Assembly (NCBI GenBank): GCA_910578245.1
Contig: CAJTPC010000046.1
Location: forward strand, 1 to 8,350
Length of the DNA stretch: 8,350 nucleotides
Direction of reading: 5' to 3'
From: an uncultured Christensenella sp.
GTDB lineage: Bacteria > Bacillota > Clostridia > Christensenellales > UBA3700
Part shown: in pieces, positions 5,632 through 8,350 of the stretch
Layout: the number at the start of each line of letters is the position of its first letter
Numbering within the stretch: the stretch's first letter is position 1
Made by a program: the position numbers and the translations under genes
The notes under the pieces: generated by a model
The model's input: only the letters and a program-made list of their open reading frames with translations
The model's database searches: none
Told to the model about the DNA's origin: nothing

Positions 5632-6666
5632 ATGAAAAGAGTAGTTAATGTAGGAAATATTTCAATAGGTGACGGAAGCGTATCTATTCAGTCAATGACG
5701 AATACCAAGACTTCGGATATTGACGCTACAGTAGCGCAAATCAAGGCTTTGGAAGATGCCGGCTGTCAGCTTGTAAGATGTTCTGTCCCTGATGAGGAAA
5801 GCGCAGTAGCATTAAAAGAGATTGTCAAAGCGGTAAACGTTCCTATTATAGCCGACATACATTTTTCGCACAAACTTGCGCTTATGTCTGCCGATGCGGG
5901 CGTAAGCAAAATTCGTATAAATCCGGGCAATATAGGCGGGGTAGATAAGGCGAAGTATCTTGCAGATTATTTGAAAGAAAGAAAAGTCGCCTTGCGAATA
6001 GGCGTTAACGGAGGTTCTTTGGACAGCGCTCATAAGTCTAAGCCACTGGCGTTAGCAATGAAAGACAGCGCGTTGGAATACGTAAGCGTACTTGAAAAAT
6101 GTAACTTTTACGATATAGTAATATCAGCCAAATCGTCTAACGTCAAAGTTATGCTAGATACATATAGATTGCTTGACAAGGCTTGCGACTATCCATTGCA
6201 TTTAGGTGTTACGGAAGCAGGACTTTATCACACCGGCGTAGTGAAGTCGGCAATAGGCATAGGAGCGTTGCTTTGCGAGGGCATAGGCGATACTATCAGA
6301 GTATCTTTGAGCGATGATCCCGTCAAAGAAGTAGAAACAGCTAAAGACATACTCAAGGCTTGCGATAAGTATCCATATCCTTATTGCGAGATAATTTCAT
6401 GTCCAACTTGCGCTCGTACAAATATCCCAGTCAAGTCGCTTGCAGAGCAAGTCGAGGAAATGTGCAAAGATATTAAAAGAGGACTAAAGATAGCGGTGAT
6501 GGGTTGCGTTGTCAACGGAATAGGCGAATCGCAAGGAGCAAATCTTGGAGTTGCCGGCGGTAAAGATAAGTCGGCAATCTTTGTCGACGGAGAGTTTGTT
6601 GAGAGTGTGAATAACCAAGATATATTGCCAATGCTGAAAAAATACATCATAGAATACAAAGGTTAA
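5632..6666 (+). CDS. ispG: (E)-4-hydroxy-3-methylbut-2-enyl diphosphate synthase, 4Fe-4S
   Basis: Encodes 344 residues, the compact two-domain bacterial form (usually 350-370). In the family it reductively opens MEcPP to HMBPP, the next-to-last step of the MEP pathway, using a [4Fe-4S] cluster and an electron donor such as ferredoxin or flavodoxin. The TIM-barrel part includes IQSMTNTKTSD (19-29), LVRCSVPD (47-54), PIIADIHF (71-78), RINPGNIG (95-102), RIGVNGGSL (122-130), HLGVTEAG (190-197) and GIGDTIRVSLSDDP (217-230). Cluster ligands are Cys257 and Cys260 in SCPTCART and Cys292 in GCVVNGIGE, with Glu299. The spacing of these four residues equals that of E. coli (270, 273, 305, 312). GGAG (5621-5624) is 7 bases before the ATG. 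The gap after rseP is 47 bases with no evident terminator. Confidence 0.97.
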   Translation: MKRVVNVGNISIGDGSVSIQSMTNTKTSDIDATVAQIKALEDAGCQLVRCSVPDEESAVALKEIVKAVNVPIIADIHFSHKLALMSADAGVSKIRINPGNIGGVDKAKYLADYLKERKVALRIGVNGGSLDSAHKSKPLALAMKDSALEYVSVLEKCNFYDIVISAKSSNVKVMLDTYRLLDKACDYPLHLGVTEAGLYHTGVVKSAIGIGALLCEGIGDTIRVSLSDDPVKEVETAKDILKACDKYPYPYCEIISCPTCARTNIPVKSLAEQVEEMCKDIKRGLKIAVMGCVVNGIGESQGANLGVAGGKDKSAIFVDGEFVESVNNQDILPMLKKYIIEYKG

Positions 6667-6736
6667 TATCCCAACAAGCATATTAGAGTACTGCTTTAGC
6701 AACAAGACGTATTCGAATAAAGTATTGCATGGGATA
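6667..6736 (+). other. Gap before the PolC-like gene: inverted and imperfect direct repeats
   Basis: TATCCCA (6667-6673), directly after the ispG stop, is the exact complement of TGGGATA (6730-6736), 11 bases or fewer before the next ATG. CAACAAG occurs at 6672-6678 and 6700-6706, each followed by TATT and then by AGTACTGC (6687-6694) or AGTATTGC (6721-6728). This gives two diverged copies of a unit of about 25-30 bases. TATTCGAATA (6710-6719) is a perfect palindrome. No T-run follows the outer stem, so it is not an intrinsic terminator. GGGA (6731-6734), the only purine run resembling a ribosome site, would be paired in the outer stem. A translational control role is speculative. Confidence 0.35.
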
Positions 6737-6746
6737 AAAAAGTAGT

Positions 6747-8333
6747 ATGCAATTTATAGACAAGCTAAATGAAGCTACCAATAATAAATACGATTTTTTG
6801 AGAATATCCAAGCTCAATCTTGACGTAGGCGCAAATTCGCTCTCCGTGGTTTGTCTATTACCTCAAGATATTTCAGAAGACAAGTTCTCAGAACAAGACA
6901 AAAAGATAATAGAGGAGTTTTGCAGAAGTCAGGTTCCAAATACGTTTGCTTTGAAAATAGCTTTTGTCAAAAATCTAATCAACCAAGAGGCTATTTCCAA
7001 ACAGGTATTCAACTTCATCTCATTAAAGTATCAGACTATTCTTGCTCAGATGGACCCGTCAATGACTGACGTCAAAATCGAAGGCGATAGAATAGTCATA
7101 GATATTTACGTGTTTAGCACCGCGCAATATTTTTGCGAAAATAGTTCTCTTAAAGAGAAGCTTGCCAAGCATATTTACAATCAAAATTGCGTAAACAAAG
7201 TTGTCGTCAATATCAAGGTGTGCAAAGCCGTAGATACGGACAAGCTACTCAAAGAGCGAGAGGACGTAAAATATGTTGATAACGGCGAGATTGAAATAGT
7301 AGGCGACTATCACTATATGGTAGGCAAAGACATAACTCGCAAGCCAAGATACATAGAAAAGTACAAAAAAGAAATGGACGGCATCTGCGTCTGCGGTACT
7401 GTCAGCGATCTAAAGCGCATAAATATTATCGATAAAAAATCTCCTGACAGAAGATTAAAAAACGTATTGTTCAAATTTACAATTTCCGATTCTACCGGCA
7501 AAATGGACTGCGTATATTTTGCTAAAATCCGCAAGCCAAAGAAGGGCGAGAGGGAACATACGACTTGTCTTGATATGCTCAAGGATGGCGACGACGTAGT
7601 TATTTTAGGCAACTTTAAGTACAGCGAGTATTCCGATAAGAACGAGCTTGCCGTAGTACGTCTTGCTCTTTGTAAGATTAACTACGAGACGCTTGCAAAA
7701 CGCCGTGAGGATATTAAGCTTGCCAATAAAATTAAGATATTCCAATCTCCAAAGCCATACGAAGTGGATATGAACGATAGCTTGCTCGATTTGCTAGGAC
7801 ACTGCGATTATATAATGAACAATAAGTTCGTAGTATTTGACTTGGAAACTACAGGACTAAATACCGATACGGATGATATTATCGAACTTGGCGCAGTAAA
7901 ACTTGAGGATGGCAAGATAGTAGAGTATTACAATACGCTAATAGACCCGAAGAGAAGTATTCCCGAAGGGGCAAGCAAGGTCAATAATATTTACGACTCC
8001 GATGTTAAAAACGCTCCGTATATAGAGGACGTATTCGGCTTTTTTGTAGATTACTGCAAAGATTATATATTGGTTGCTCACAATGGCGCGGGTTTTGATT
8101 TCAAAATTATAAAACGCGTGGCTGACCAACTCGGGTACCCGCTTTCTAACAAAATGGTGGATTCTTTGACGGAAGCAAGGAACGTCCTCACAAGTTCTCG
8201 CCGTCATTCGCTTGAAGCGCTTTGCGACCACTACGGAATTGTCAATAAAAATGCGCACAGAGCCTATGAGGACGCCGAGGCTACGGCTAAGGTCTTTGTC
8301 AAACTTATGGACGATAAATTTAGAACGCAATAA
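6747..8333 (+). CDS. polC: PolC-like protein: N-terminal region, OB fold and DEDDh exonuclease only
   Basis: Encodes 528 residues against about 1,430 for full PolC; the symbol is given for homology and position only. Residues about 1-165 resemble the PolC N-terminal region, including VKIEGDRIVIDI (109-120). Residues about 186-310 resemble the PolC OB-fold segment: YHYMVGKDITRKPRYIEKY (188-206), CVCGTVSDLKRI (214-225), then KFTISDSTGKMDCVYFAK (243-260). Residues about 359-525 form a DEDDh 3'-5' exonuclease with all catalytic residues: Asp365 and Glu367 (FDLETTGL), Asp451 (AHNGAGFD), His504 and Asp509 (HRAYEDAEAT). In PolC a first PHP half of roughly 100 residues lies between OB fold and exonuclease; here only a linker of about 40 residues does. 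The protein ends right after the exonuclease, so the second PHP half and polymerase core are absent. An in-frame TAA at 6735-6737 makes 6747 the first possible ATG; no good ribosome site is seen. The role could be proofreading, half of a split PolC, or something new. Confidence 0.88.
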   Translation: MQFIDKLNEATNNKYDFLRISKLNLDVGANSLSVVCLLPQDISEDKFSEQDKKIIEEFCRSQVPNTFALKIAFVKNLINQEAISKQVFNFISLKYQTILAQMDPSMTDVKIEGDRIVIDIYVFSTAQYFCENSSLKEKLAKHIYNQNCVNKVVVNIKVCKAVDTDKLLKEREDVKYVDNGEIEIVGDYHYMVGKDITRKPRYIEKYKKEMDGICVCGTVSDLKRINIIDKKSPDRRLKNVLFKFTISDSTGKMDCVYFAKIRKPKKGEREHTTCLDMLKDGDDVVILGNFKYSEYSDKNELAVVRLALCKINYETLAKRREDIKLANKIKIFQSPKPYEVDMNDSLLDLLGHCDYIMNNKFVVFDLETTGLNTDTDDIIELGAVKLEDGKIVEYYNTLIDPKRSIPEGASKVNNIYDSDVKNAPYIEDVFGFFVDYCKDYILVAHNGAGFDFKIIKRVADQLGYPLSNKMVDSLTEARNVLTSSRRHSLEALCDHYGIVNKNAHRAYEDAEATAKVFVKLMDDKFRTQ

Positions 8334-8350
8334 TATCAAATTTTAATATA

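Noticed and set aside
6667..6746. Riboswitch or T-box in the gap before the PolC-like gene
   Set aside because: The gap is too short and lacks conserved T-box or known riboswitch core motifs and a terminator; kept only as an unexplained repeat region.
7938..8339. Open frame of 133 codons antisense to the exonuclease domain
   Set aside because: Opposite conserved exonuclease motifs, with no ribosome site or homology that I can see.
8300..8350. Frameshift or nonsense truncation of a full-length polC
   Set aside because: The stop falls just after the last exonuclease helix, catalytic residues are intact, and the first PHP half upstream is also absent, which a late truncation would not explain. 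A sequencing error near the end still cannot be fully excluded.
1..8350. tRNA, rRNA, CRISPR array or transposase gene
   Set aside because: No cloverleaf-like sequence, rRNA segment, regularly spaced direct-repeat array or transposase protein was seen on either strand.

Overview
The window looks like chromosomal DNA of an AT-rich member of the Firmicutes (Bacillota), probably an uncultured Clostridia-type gut lineage. This rests on the conserved gene order frr-uppS-cdsA-dxr-rseP-ispG followed by a PolC-related gene (PolC-type replicases are typical of Firmicutes and relatives), strong GGAGG-type ribosome sites and sigma-A-like TATAAT promoters. The taxon below that level is inference. No RNA gene, CRISPR array or transposase gene was found.

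Layout. Bases 1-105 carry two hairpins and no gene. A minus-strand gene (699 to 106) encodes a 197-residue protein with four membrane segments that I do not recognise; its two halves align to each other without a gap. Its promoter and the promoter of the plus-strand operon face away from each other across a 272-base region (700-971) that holds a near-palindrome and repeated GTTGA boxes. From 972 to 8333 all genes are on the plus strand with short gaps (2 to 80 bases): frr (ribosome recycling), uppS (undecaprenyl diphosphate synthase), cdsA (CDP-diacylglycerol synthase), dxr (first committed MEP-pathway enzyme), rseP-like site-2 protease, ispG (late MEP-pathway enzyme), and a 528-residue PolC-related protein.

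How they fit. dxr and ispG make isoprenoid precursors by the MEP pathway, uppS turns them into the undecaprenyl lipid carrier for cell-wall synthesis, and cdsA makes the activated precursor for phospholipids. rseP handles membrane-protein signalling, and frr frees ribosomes after termination. This is a classic envelope and translation cluster.

Most notable point. The gene in the polC position is not a normal polC. It has the PolC-type N-terminal region, the OB fold and an intact DEDDh exonuclease domain. The first half of the PHP domain, which normally lies between OB fold and exonuclease, is absent, and the protein stops just after the exonuclease, so the second PHP half and the whole polymerase core are absent too. 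It could be the front half of a split PolC, a separate proofreading factor, or a relic kept for another job. The window ends 17 bases after its stop, so what follows cannot be seen.
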